DNA of 43,473 nucleotides from CAINVV01 sp964506325. Its GTDB lineage: Bacteria > Bacteroidota > Bacteroidia > Bacteroidales > Prolixibacteraceae. The stretch is taken from positions 1-43,473 of the forward strand of contig CAZDLO010000022.1 in assembly GCA_964506325.1 (NCBI GenBank). The letters run 5' to 3'. The position numbers were made by a program, and so were the translations under genes. The notes beneath the pieces are model-generated. The model saw only the letters and a program-made list of their open reading frames with translations. It ran no database searches and had not been told where the DNA came from. Shown piece by piece: positions 1 to 7,434 of this stretch (the stretch's first letter is position 1; each line of letters starts with the position of its first letter).

Positions 1-20
1 AAAAAACAATTATTAATCAA

Positions 21-144
21 AAACTGTAAACTAAAATCAGGACGAGTCATTATGAGTTATGAGTGGGGGCAAGATAAGGTATAGGCTATAGGGACAGGCT
101 TTGAGGTATAAGAGTGCTGAACGAAAATCCAAAATCTAAAATGA
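21..144. repeat. degenerate heptamer-periodic repeat tract
   Basis: The sequence repeats with a period of seven in several blocks: AAACTGT/AAACTAA (21-34), TTATGAG twice (50-64), GTATAGG/CTATAGG (79-92) and AAAATCC/AAAATCT/AAAATGA (124-144). The last block contains the likely ATG of the following gene. It resembles the short tandemly repeated repetitive (STRR) heptamers described in cyanobacteria; that comparison is by style only. The TTATGAG unit reappears in inverse orientation at the right edge of the window. Confidence 0.6.
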
Positions 145-911
145 GAAAAGTTGCATTGATAACCGGTGGAACCAGGGGAATTGGACTGGGAATTGCCAAG
201 GAGTTGGCAAAAGCCGGTTTTAACCTGGCCGTGAATGGCAGGCGCGAGGAAGCAGAAGTCAGGCCGGTACTGGTGGATTTGGAAAAGGCCGGCGTTGAGG
301 TTGCCTATTTCCGTGGAGACATCTCAAAAAAAGAGGATCGTTTCAGTTTGGTGGAGGCTGTTAATGAAAGGTTTGGCAGGGTGAATATACTTGTCAACAA
401 TGCCGGAATTGCTCCACCGGAAAGGAAGGATATCCTTGAAGCAACAGAGGAAAGTTTTGAATACGTCATGAATGTTAATCTTCAGGGGCCTTATTTCCTG
501 ACACAGGTGGTGGCCAATAACATGATTGAGGCCAAGAAAAAACTGCCGGAAGAATTCTTTTGCATCATCAATGTCTCTTCGGTTTCTGCCATTGTGGCTT
601 CGGTTAACAGGGGTGAATACTGCATCTCAAAGGCCGGCATAGCCATGGCAACCCGGTTATGGGCCTCAAGACTTGGGGAATTTGATATTCCAGTTTATGA
701 AATTCAGCCGGGAGTGATCGACACAGACATGACTTCCGGTGTTCATGAAAAATATGACATTTTGTTTGAGAATGGCCTTGCCATACAGCCCCGGTGGGGA
801 TTGCCTGGAGATGTTGGCAAAGTTGCTGCCGCTATGGCCACGGGATACATGCCTTATTCCACAGGGCAGGTGGTGATGGTGGATGGGGGAATGACCATTC
901 CCCGGTTGTAA
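141..911 (+). CDS. SDR family oxidoreductase (3-ketoacyl-ACP reductase-like)
   Basis: NAD(P)-dependent short-chain dehydrogenase/reductase, cytoplasmic. The N-terminal dinucleotide-binding motif TGGTRGIG, the NNAG motif, a catalytic Ser in NVSSVSA and the YCISK (Tyr-x3-Lys) motif are all visible. The C-terminal GQVVMVDGGM motif is typical of FabG-like classical SDRs. The 256-residue length from the ATG at 141 is normal. A GTG at 114 would add nine residues (MLNENPKSK) encoded by the heptamer repeat, which look unlike an SDR N-terminus, so 141 is preferred. It stands alone, with no fatty-acid genes nearby, so the substrate cannot be named; a sugar or polyol dehydrogenase is equally possible. 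Confidence 0.85.
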   Translation: MRKVALITGGTRGIGLGIAKELAKAGFNLAVNGRREEAEVRPVLVDLEKAGVEVAYFRGDISKKEDRFSLVEAVNERFGRVNILVNNAGIAPPERKDILEATEESFEYVMNVNLQGPYFLTQVVANNMIEAKKKLPEEFFCIINVSSVSAIVASVNRGEYCISKAGIAMATRLWASRLGEFDIPVYEIQPGVIDTDMTSGVHEKYDILFENGLAIQPRWGLPGDVGKVAAAMATGYMPYSTGQVVMVDGGMTIPRL

Positions 912-1411
912 ATAAAATGCATACATCTGTTATAGGTTGGAGGCACAGTCTGTCCCAATTTTTTCATCGGTAACGAAGCGTCAGTTTGAACCGTAATTCT
1001 TAAACAGAAGATACTTTCTAATTTTTTTTAAACTTTTCATAAGCCCTTTCATTTTATTAATAAAAATAAAGACGCAAACTGCAAAACCTTATCTTTCTCA
1101 GGCAACCTTAGTAGAATATGGACGAGTAGAGATAACCACAACCTTATTATCTTATTAAGCAAATTCCACTTTTACTATTCTCTGCATTCCGCCCGATCCC
1201 AACAATCAGTTTTCAGACAGTATCTATACGCGGGCGATAATCCAGGCTTTCCCGTTTTCTTCTAAGGTTTTGTAAAAAAATAGGGTTTTCATACCTGTTA
1301 ATTTACCTGCGATTATAGACTGGCAACTTTGCAGATAAAGCCTTAGTAAAATTTAAACTGTCACTTAATGTGTAAGCATTTAACCAGATAGCAAATCAAA
1401 TTAACAGTCTG
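912..1411. other. intergenic region without recognisable gene
   Basis: About 500 bases of A+T-rich DNA between the SDR gene and the BlaI-type regulator. I saw no credible reading frame, RNA gene or clear terminator. The regulatory sites of the next operon begin at 1412. Confidence 0.5.
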
Positions 1412-1425
1412 ACTAAAAAAATAGT
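1412..1425 (+). promoter_or_regulatory. distal BlaI-type operator-like palindrome
   Basis: ACTA-N6-TAGT inverted repeat (ACTAAAAAAATAGT), preceded by TG. It has the same 14-bp layout as the palindrome at 1451-1464, start-to-start distance 39 bp. It lies just upstream of a BlaI/MecI-family repressor gene, so it is inferred to be an autoregulatory binding site. Confidence 0.5.
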
Positions 1426-1443
1426 TAAATAATCCTAAAATAG

Positions 1444-1474
1444 TTGGTTGACTATAAATATAGTTATATATTTG
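1444..1474 (+). promoter_or_regulatory. Bacteroidota-type promoter of the BlaI/M56 operon
   Basis: A -7 box TATATTTG (1467-1474) fits the TAnnTTTG consensus. A TTGG element (1444-1447) lies 19 bp upstream at the -33 position. Transcription would start near 1480, giving a leader of roughly 25 bases before the ATG at 1505. The palindrome at 1451-1464 fills the spacer between the two boxes. Confidence 0.55.
1451..1464 (+). promoter_or_regulatory. proximal BlaI-type operator-like palindrome
   Basis: ACTATA-AA-TATAGT is a perfect 6-2-6 inverted repeat placed exactly between the -33 and -7 boxes, where a bound dimer would block RNA polymerase. A third TGACTA half-site without a partner lies at 1486-1491, in the predicted leader. 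Confidence 0.6.
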
Positions 1475-1504
1475 TCCTGAAGGATTGACTAAAAAGCAGC
1501 GAAC

Positions 1505-1882
1505 ATGCAATTAACAAGATCAGAAGAACAAGTGATGCAGATATTGTGGGACCTGGAGGAGGGACTCGTCAAGGATATTCTAGACCGCTTTGAAGAGCCT
1601 AAACCTGCGCGCAACACGGTATCTACAGTTGTCAGGATCCTGGAGAAGAAGGGATTCGTCGGACACAAGGATTATGGAAAAGTATTTGTTTATTATCCAC
1701 TGGTCCAAAAAAAGGAATATTCCGGGAAGCAGTTGATCGGATTAATGAAGAACTACTTCAACGATTCATTTCCTGCCATGGCTTCTTTCTTTGCCAAAGA
1801 GAATGATTTGTCGATCAGGGATCTTGAACTTTTGATGGAGGAGACCAAGAAGGAATTGGCCAAACGAAATAAAACCGAATAA
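1505..1882 (+). CDS. BlaI/MecI/CopY family transcriptional repressor
   Basis: A 125-residue winged-helix repressor of the Penicillinase_R family. It has the N-terminal motif LTRSEEQVMQILWDLEEG, then the recognition-helix region ARNTVSTVVRILEKKGFVGH, followed by a basic/aromatic wing (YGKVFVYYPLV) and a C-terminal dimerisation helix. In the family the dimer binds an operator and is inactivated when the partner M56 membrane peptidase triggers its cleavage. The gene ends one base before the M56 gene, the classic BlaI-BlaR1 pairing. Two ACTA-N6-TAGT palindromes and the promoter lie directly upstream, suggesting autoregulation. No beta-lactamase gene is nearby, so the signal and regulon are unknown. 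The ATG at 1505 gives the normal family length. Confidence 0.92.
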   Translation: MQLTRSEEQVMQILWDLEEGLVKDILDRFEEPKPARNTVSTVVRILEKKGFVGHKDYGKVFVYYPLVQKKEYSGKQLIGLMKNYFNDSFPAMASFFAKENDLSIRDLELLMEETKKELAKRNKTE

Positions 1883-1883
1883 A

Positions 1884-3677
1884 ATGGAAACAATGAGCAT
1901 GGTTTTATTGAAATCGGCTGCATGGCTGACTGCCTTTGCTGTCATTTTCCTGCTGGCGTTGAGAAATGAGCGTTTCTTCAGGCTCAACAGGTTTTACCTG
2001 CTGGCAGGAATCATCGCTTCCCTGCTTTTCCCTTTTTATACTTTTCATTATTCAGTTGTTTTGCCGGCGGTAACCATCCCTTCAGCTTCTGCAGGGGATT
2101 TATCAATTGCGACAATTGTTCCTGAAGGAACTACCATCCCATTTCTGTACTGGGTTTATATCGCCGGTGCCGCACTGTTTTTATTGAGAATGCTATTTCA
2201 ATCCTTTAAGATCATCCTGAAATTGCGCAGGACCGGTTATAAACTTGCAGGAGAGGTTAAGGTAGTCCGTGCTTCGGACTTTGCTTCCTCATTTTCATTT
2301 TTCTCTTTCGTTTTTGTCAATCCTTCAGTTTCACCAATCGAGATGGAAGAGATCATCCACCATGAGCGGGAGCATATTCAGCAACGACACTGGTTTGATT
2401 TGCTGCTTGTCGAATTTGTCTGCATTGTGCAGTGGTTCAACCCTTTTGTATGGGTTTACGCCCATCTTGTCCGCCAGAATCATGAATACCTGGCCGACGA
2501 GAAGGCACTGCAAAGTACTGCAGATCCGGCAGTATACCAGGCGGCCCTTTTGAACCAGTTAATGGGAGAGCCTGTATTCAGTCTCACCAATTCATTCAGT
2601 TATTCACTCAACAAAAAAAGATTTGCGATGATGAAAAAGAAAATAGATTCTCCATTGAGAAAATTAAAGATGCTTGTGATACTGCCAATGGCAGCCATGC
2701 TGTTTTATGCATTCGCACTCCCTGAATATCAATACGTAAATGATTCGGGCGCCATTCAGCTGGAGACTAAAACAGTAAATATTAAAGGACAGGTAGTCAA
2801 AGCAGACGGCAGTCCGCTCCATGGTACTTCTGTCATTCTAAGAGGTTCCACCATCGGTACCATGACTGATCCTGAGGGAAAATTTGAATTAAAGGAGATT
2901 CCGGAGGATGGCGAAATATTCTTCACTTTCGTCGGATTTAAGACGGTGGTGCAAAAGGTAAGCACCCAGCCCATGAAAATTGTAATGGAAGTTGCAAACG
3001 TGGGAATTGAAAAAATTGTTGTTGTAGCTTACGCAACGCCTCCTCCGCCCCCTCCTCCCCCTCCCGCCGGGAAGGAAAAAATCAACGAGATGCTGGTTAT
3101 GGGGAAGGGAAAGGACGCTCCGCTGGTTATCCTTGACGGCAATGAGATTCCCTCCGGAAATATGGACAAAATCAGTCCGGATCAAATTGAATCCATCAGT
3201 GTGCTGAAGGATAAATCCGCCACTATTATGTTTGGAGACAAAGGCAAGAATGGCGTTATTCTGATAACAAGTAAAGCCAAAACCAGGACGGATAAAGAAG
3301 CACAATCCGGAACTCCGGGTAAAAAAAGTGAACAGTCAAAAACCAACGCCAAAGGGGAAAAAGAGGTTTTCATTGTAGTTGAGGAAATGCCTGAATATCC
3401 GGGCGGATCAAGTGCCTTGAGAAATTTTATCGCGGTTGAGATCAAATATCCTGCGGAAGCCCGGAAAAACAAGATCCAGGGGAAAGTCTTTGTATCCTTT
3501 GTGGTCAGCAGTACCGGGAGGGTGGAAGAGGCAATGGTTGTGAAATCCGTCAACCCTTTGCTGGATGCCGAAGCCTTGAGGGTGGTCAACAGGATGCCCG
3601 AATGGAAACCTGCCAGGCAGCGCGGCCAGGCTGTCAGTGTGGCATATACCGTTCCGATTGAATTTATCCTTCAATAG
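1884..3677 (+). CDS. BlaR1-like M56 membrane metallopeptidase with TonB-type C-terminal domains
   Basis: 597 residues. The N-terminal half is a M56 peptidase: membrane helices near residues 10-26, 37-55 and 88-105, the zinc motif HEREH at 160-164 (HExxH), a further candidate ligand E201 in NHEYLADE, and a helix near 262-279. The periplasmic part then contains a carboxypeptidase-regulatory-like beta domain (about 298-370), a SusC-style segment IEKIVVVAYA, nine consecutive prolines (386-394), a TonB-receptor plug-like segment (about 412-465; LDGNEI, ESISVLKDKSA) and a TonB C-terminal domain (about 519-597; YPAEARKNKIQGKVFVSFVV). It would sense an envelope signal and relieve repression by the BlaI-type partner encoded one base upstream. 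A terminator follows. The ligand is unknown; similar peptidase-TonB fusions are known in Bacteroidota. Confidence 0.88.
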   Translation: METMSMVLLKSAAWLTAFAVIFLLALRNERFFRLNRFYLLAGIIASLLFPFYTFHYSVVLPAVTIPSASAGDLSIATIVPEGTTIPFLYWVYIAGAALFLLRMLFQSFKIILKLRRTGYKLAGEVKVVRASDFASSFSFFSFVFVNPSVSPIEMEEIIHHEREHIQQRHWFDLLLVEFVCIVQWFNPFVWVYAHLVRQNHEYLADEKALQSTADPAVYQAALLNQLMGEPVFSLTNSFSYSLNKKRFAMMKKKIDSPLRKLKMLVILPMAAMLFYAFALPEYQYVNDSGAIQLETKTVNIKGQVVKADGSPLHGTSVILRGSTIGTMTDPEGKFELKEIPEDGEIFFTFVGFKTVVQKVSTQPMKIVMEVANVGIEKIVVVAYATPPPPPPPPPAGKEKINEMLVMGKGKDAPLVILDGNEIPSGNMDKISPDQIESISVLKDKSATIMFGDKGKNGVILITSKAKTRTDKEAQSGTPGKKSEQSKTNAKGEKEVFIVVEEMPEYPGGSSALRNFIAVEIKYPAEARKNKIQGKVFVSFVVSSTGRVEEAMVVKSVNPLLDAEALRVVNRMPEWKPARQRGQAVSVAYTVPIEFILQ

Positions 3678-3695
3678 AATCATTCTAATTAAAAA

Positions 3696-3728
3696 GCCGC
3701 TCCTGCCTAAACCGGAGCGGCTTTTTTT
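3696..3728 (+). terminator. rho-independent terminator of the BlaI/M56 operon
   Basis: Perfect 8-bp stem GCCGCTCC / GGAGCGGC (3696-3703 and 3714-3721) with a 10-base loop, followed by seven T (3722-3728), 18 bases after the M56 stop codon. The A-run on the left side makes it potentially bidirectional. Confidence 0.9.
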
Positions 3729-3919
3729 GGTACCTGCAGCAGGAATTGTTTTTTCTCTATATTTATAGAACGGAAAACAGCATTCCTGTACCGTCCGTTT
3801 ATCCGGATCAATCGTGGTATTCTGTAACAGGGACTTTATTGTCATACAATAGCTATTTAAGTGGATGTCAATGCAATATCCTGTTTTTTTGCATCCGATT
3901 AATTTTGCCGTTGTCAGAA

Positions 3920-3936
3920 TGTAACATATTATTACA
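3920..3936 (+). promoter_or_regulatory. inverted repeat abutting the URO-D gene start
   Basis: TGTAA-N7-TTACA ends on the base before the ATG at 3937. It could be a regulator site or a weak hairpin next to the start codon. No trans-acting partner can be named. Confidence 0.3.
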
Positions 3937-5196
3937 ATGAACTCAAGGGACAATCTTCAAAAGACACTGAATCACCAGCAACCTGATCGTTTGGTGGTTG
4001 ATTTTGGCGGTACTGCAGTGACCGGCATTCATTGCCTGGCAGTGAAAAATCTCAGAAAATTATATGGGCTTGCAGAGCGGCCTGTAAAGGTAGTTGAGCC
4101 TTTCCAGATGCTTGGCGAAGTGGATGAAGAATTGATGGAGAAGATGGGGATCGATGTGATTGGTGCCTATGGAAGAAATAATATGTTCGGATTTCCCAAC
4201 AGCGAGTGTGAATGGAAGGGATGGACCACCAACTGGGGGCAGCAGGTAATGGTTTCGTCGGATTTTAATACAACACGGGAGGAGGATGGCAGCACGCTGA
4301 TGTATCCTTCAGGTGAGATTTCCCTCGCACCCAATGCCAGGATGCCAAAAGCAGGATTCTTTTTTGATGCCATCATACGCCAGGATTCCCTTGTAGAGGA
4401 GAATCTCAATCCGGAGGATAATCTCGAAGAATTTGAACCAGTCTCGGGAGAGACACTTGATTACTGGGAACGGACAGTAAACTCCCAATTCTCCAGGGGG
4501 AAAGGTATTATTGCCAGTCTTGGCGGGACAGCCCTGGGCGACATAGCGCTGGTACCCGGGATGCAGTTGCGGGCACCCAAAGGAATCAGGGACATCGCCG
4601 AGTGGTACATGAGCACCATCTTGCGGCCGGATTATGTCCATGCCATTTTTGAAAAGCAGACAGAAATTGCCATAGCAAATTTTACAAAAATCTATCAAAG
4701 AATTGGAAACCGGATAGATGCAGTATTTATTTGCGGCACTGACTTTGGAACGCAGGTGTCGACATTTTGTTCTCCGGATGATTTCAGGGAACTCTACCTC
4801 CCATATTACAGAAAAATCAATGACTGGATGCACAAAAACACCGGATGGAAGAGTTTCAAGCATTCGTGCGGAGCCGTCGAAACATTTATGCCCTTGTTCA
4901 TTGAAGCAGGATTCGACATCATCAATCCTGTTCAGATCAGTGCAACAGGGATGGACCCGCGTCACCTGAAGGAGCAGTATGGGAAAGAACTTGTTTTCTG
5001 GGGCGGAGGTGTTGACACACAGCAAATGCTTGCATTTGGAACTCCAGGCGAGGTAAGGCAGCAGGTTCTTCAAAATTGTGAGATTTTTGCCCGGGACGGA
5101 GGATTTGTTTTCAATACCGTACACAACATCCAGGCCAACGTTCCTGTAGGCAACCTGGCAGCCATGCTGGATGCCATCCGGGAATTCAATGGCTGA
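3937..5196 (+). CDS. uroporphyrinogen decarboxylase (URO-D) family protein
   Basis: A 419-residue protein of the URO-D superfamily, which includes true uroporphyrinogen decarboxylases and corrinoid-linked methyltransferases of the MtaA/CmuA type. Visible family features are the N-terminal SRDNLQKTLNHQQPDRL, the FKHSCGAVETFMPLFIEAG segment with a possible metal-binding His/Cys pair, FWGGGVDTQ, and the C-terminal NTVHNIQANVPVGNLAAMLD. It is longer than HemE (about 340-350 residues) and lacks the usual HemE N-terminus, so it is more likely one of the uncharacterised Bacteroidota paralogues, which often sit with catabolic genes. There is no corrinoid protein or heme gene in the window to set its role. 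The ATG at 3937 is the first good start. Confidence 0.78.
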   Translation: MNSRDNLQKTLNHQQPDRLVVDFGGTAVTGIHCLAVKNLRKLYGLAERPVKVVEPFQMLGEVDEELMEKMGIDVIGAYGRNNMFGFPNSECEWKGWTTNWGQQVMVSSDFNTTREEDGSTLMYPSGEISLAPNARMPKAGFFFDAIIRQDSLVEENLNPEDNLEEFEPVSGETLDYWERTVNSQFSRGKGIIASLGGTALGDIALVPGMQLRAPKGIRDIAEWYMSTILRPDYVHAIFEKQTEIAIANFTKIYQRIGNRIDAVFICGTDFGTQVSTFCSPDDFRELYLPYYRKINDWMHKNTGWKSFKHSCGAVETFMPLFIEAGFDIINPVQISATGMDPRHLKEQYGKELVFWGGGVDTQQMLAFGTPGEVRQQVLQNCEIFARDGGFVFNTVHNIQANVPVGNLAAMLDAIREFNG

Positions 5197-5341
5197 AAGT
5201 TGATGGGTAAAACCCTGTTATTATCCGGCATCTGTTTGTTCTGTTGTTGGCTGGAGAGGTCTCCATTTCACCATGATTGCAGTACAATTGTTATACAATT
5301 TTGAATGATTGCGTAAAAGCAATTGTTGAAAATTGTCCTGC

Positions 5342-6229
5342 ATGAACAGAATAAATTTCTTAAAGAGCCTCGGTCTTATCACATTATCAGGGAATGCAAT
5401 GAAAGTCAATGCCTTAAATAAAATTTCCGGAACCTTTGGAAAAACAGAACCAATGCCGGTCCTGTTTATGGGTCATGGTTCCCCGATGAATGCCATCGAA
5501 GAGAATGAATTTGTCAGGGGATGGCAGGAGGTTGGTAAAACCCTGCCAAAACCCAATGCTATTTTATGCATTTCTGCACACTGGGAAACACGTGGCACGC
5601 TGGTGACGGCAATGGAGAAACCTCCGACCATCCATGATTTCGGAGGTTTTCCTCAACGATTGTTTGAAGTGGAATATCCCGCTCCGGGAAGTCCGGAACT
5701 TGCCCTTGAAACACAAAGGGCAATAACCAAAACGGCAGTTGGGATGGATCACAAATGGGGACTCGACCATGGATGCTGGAGTGTGGTCAGGCACCTCTAT
5801 CCTTCAGCCGATGTTCCGGTGATTCAAATGAGTCTTGATTATTACCAGGCGCCACAGTATCACTACGATTTGGGGAGGGAACTTGCGTCCCTGCGAAAAA
5901 GAGGTGTCCTGATAGTCGGAAGCGGAAATATGGTACATAACCTTCAACGTGTTGCCTGGGATAAACTGAATGAACCCGGATTTGGTTATGACTGGGCCAT
6001 TGAAGCCAGCGAGAAAATGAAAGCCTGTATCCTGGACAATGATCATCAGAGGTTAATTGATTTTAAATCTCAGGGTAAGGCATTTGATCTTTCAATTCCG
6101 ACTCCCGAGCATTTTCTTCCTTTGCTTTACATCCTTGCTTTGAAAAGCGGGGATGAAAGACTGAGTATTTTCAATGACAAGGCTGTTGCCGGTTCACTGA
6201 CTATGACCTCAGTTAAAATTGGGAACTGA
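5342..6229 (+). CDS. ygiD: DODA-type extradiol ring-opening dioxygenase (YgiD/LigB superfamily)
   Basis: 295 residues from the ATG at 5342; a TTG nine bases upstream is less likely. It has the metal-ligand pattern of class III extradiol dioxygenases such as 4,5-DOPA dioxygenase: His45 in MGHGSPMNAI, His80 in SAHWE, His98 in IHDFGGFP, then DHGCWSVVRHLYP and GSGNMVHNLQ. The family opens catechol-type rings with O2 using Zn or Fe. The N-terminus MNRINFLKSLGLITLSGNA looks like a degenerate Tat-type leader without the twin arginines and adds about 35 residues before the core. An oxygen-using family beside an oxygen-sensitive hydrogenase is notable; the physiological substrate may not be DOPA. It appears to be a single-gene unit. 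Confidence 0.85.
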   Translation: MNRINFLKSLGLITLSGNAMKVNALNKISGTFGKTEPMPVLFMGHGSPMNAIEENEFVRGWQEVGKTLPKPNAILCISAHWETRGTLVTAMEKPPTIHDFGGFPQRLFEVEYPAPGSPELALETQRAITKTAVGMDHKWGLDHGCWSVVRHLYPSADVPVIQMSLDYYQAPQYHYDLGRELASLRKRGVLIVGSGNMVHNLQRVAWDKLNEPGFGYDWAIEASEKMKACILDNDHQRLIDFKSQGKAFDLSIPTPEHFLPLLYILALKSGDERLSIFNDKAVAGSLTMTSVKIGN

Positions 6230-6250
6230 ATAAATTTAGAATTACCTTTG
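6219..6250 (+). promoter_or_regulatory. Bacteroidota-type promoter upstream of aroB
   Basis: The -7 box TACCTTTG (6243-6250) matches TAnnTTTG. A TTGG element at 6219-6222 lies 20 bases upstream, partly inside the end of the preceding gene. The leader to the aroB ATG would be about 20 bases. Confidence 0.5.
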
Positions 6251-6278
6251 TTGTTTTAATAAAAGTAGAAAATAACCT

Positions 6279-7343
6279 ATGACAATTAGAAATTCCGTTG
6301 TTGTTACTGATCAGCTTGAAAAGGCATTGGGGTCGGCAATTTCTGCTTTCCCAGAGGACAAACTGTTTCTTGTGATGGATAAAAATACTGAGCGTTTTTG
6401 TTTGCCGCTTTTGTGTGATGTCCCAAAGATTGAAATGTTTAAAAAGGTGGTTATTCCGGCTGGCGAGGACAATAAATCCCTGTGGATCGTTGAAATGATC
6501 TGGATGTTTCTGAGTAAAAACGGGGCAGACCGCAACTCTCTTGTTGTGATCCTGGGTGGGGGCATGCTCACTGACCTGGCTGGTTTTGCTGCTTCAACCT
6601 TCAAGAGAGGAGTTGAATTTGTTAATATTCCGACCACTTTACTGGCGCAGGTGGACGCATCCATCGGCGGCAAGACAGGGTTCAACTTCAACGGACTGAA
6701 GAATGAAATTGGGGTGTTCAACAAGCCATATCAGGTCATCATTGATCCACGGTTTTTACAATCGCTGGATCATGAGAATATGATATCCGGTTTTGCAGAG
6801 ATGATCAAACACGCCCTTATTCATTCACAGGATGATCATACTGATCTGAGGAAATTTGATTTCAAGCAACCAAACTACAAAGTCCTTCAGGAGATGATCA
6901 CCCGATCTATCCTGATAAAAGAGTATTTTGTCAAAAAAGATCCCAACGAAAAAAATATTCGCAAGGCACTAAATTTCGGACATACGGTAGGTCATGCCTT
7001 CGAGAGTTTTTCCCTGAAGACGGCCAAACCCCTGCTACATGGACATGCTGTTGCTTACGGAATGCTTGTTGAACTTTATTTGTCGCACGAAAAATGTGGT
7101 TTTGCAGACGGTACCTTGCACCATCTCTCATCCTGGATCCAGTCCCTCTATGGAAAATTTCAGATTGATACTGGTGATTATGAGGAGCTGTTCGAATTGA
7201 TGAGCCATGATAAAAAAAACCAGGGCACAAACATTAATTTCACACTGATCACGTCAGTAGGAGAGGTGGAGATCAACAGGAACTGCAGCAAGGAGGAGAT
7301 TTTTGAAGCACTTGATTATTTCAGGGAGATCAACAAGGCCTGA
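6279..7343 (+). CDS. aroB: 3-dehydroquinate synthase
   Basis: Second step of the shikimate pathway, converting DAHP to 3-dehydroquinate with NAD+ and a divalent metal in the cytoplasm. 354 residues, the normal length. Clear family motifs are GGGMLTDLAGF (NAD binding), RGVEFVNIPTTLLAQVDASIGGK split over the substrate site, GFAEMIKHALI, the metal-binding RKALNFGHTVGHAFES and HGHAVAYGM. Its own promoter lies upstream. aroA follows 91 bases downstream on the same strand, so the two shikimate genes are probably co-expressed. No frameshift or missing catalytic residue was seen. Confidence 0.95.
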   Translation: MTIRNSVVVTDQLEKALGSAISAFPEDKLFLVMDKNTERFCLPLLCDVPKIEMFKKVVIPAGEDNKSLWIVEMIWMFLSKNGADRNSLVVILGGGMLTDLAGFAASTFKRGVEFVNIPTTLLAQVDASIGGKTGFNFNGLKNEIGVFNKPYQVIIDPRFLQSLDHENMISGFAEMIKHALIHSQDDHTDLRKFDFKQPNYKVLQEMITRSILIKEYFVKKDPNEKNIRKALNFGHTVGHAFESFSLKTAKPLLHGHAVAYGMLVELYLSHEKCGFADGTLHHLSSWIQSLYGKFQIDTGDYEELFELMSHDKKNQGTNINFTLITSVGEVEINRNCSKEEIFEALDYFREINKA

Positions 7344-7434
7344 TTCATATTAATATAGGAACCAATAGGTTACCGGGTATTCCATAGCTATTGCTGAACC
7401 ATCAATATTCAACTGACTTATTTTCAGAATTAAC

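Noticed and set aside
3020..3068. Proline codon run as a possible frameshift or repeat artefact in the M56 gene
   Set aside because: The frame stays open and TonB-like domains follow correctly; proline-rich linkers are normal in TonB-like proteins.
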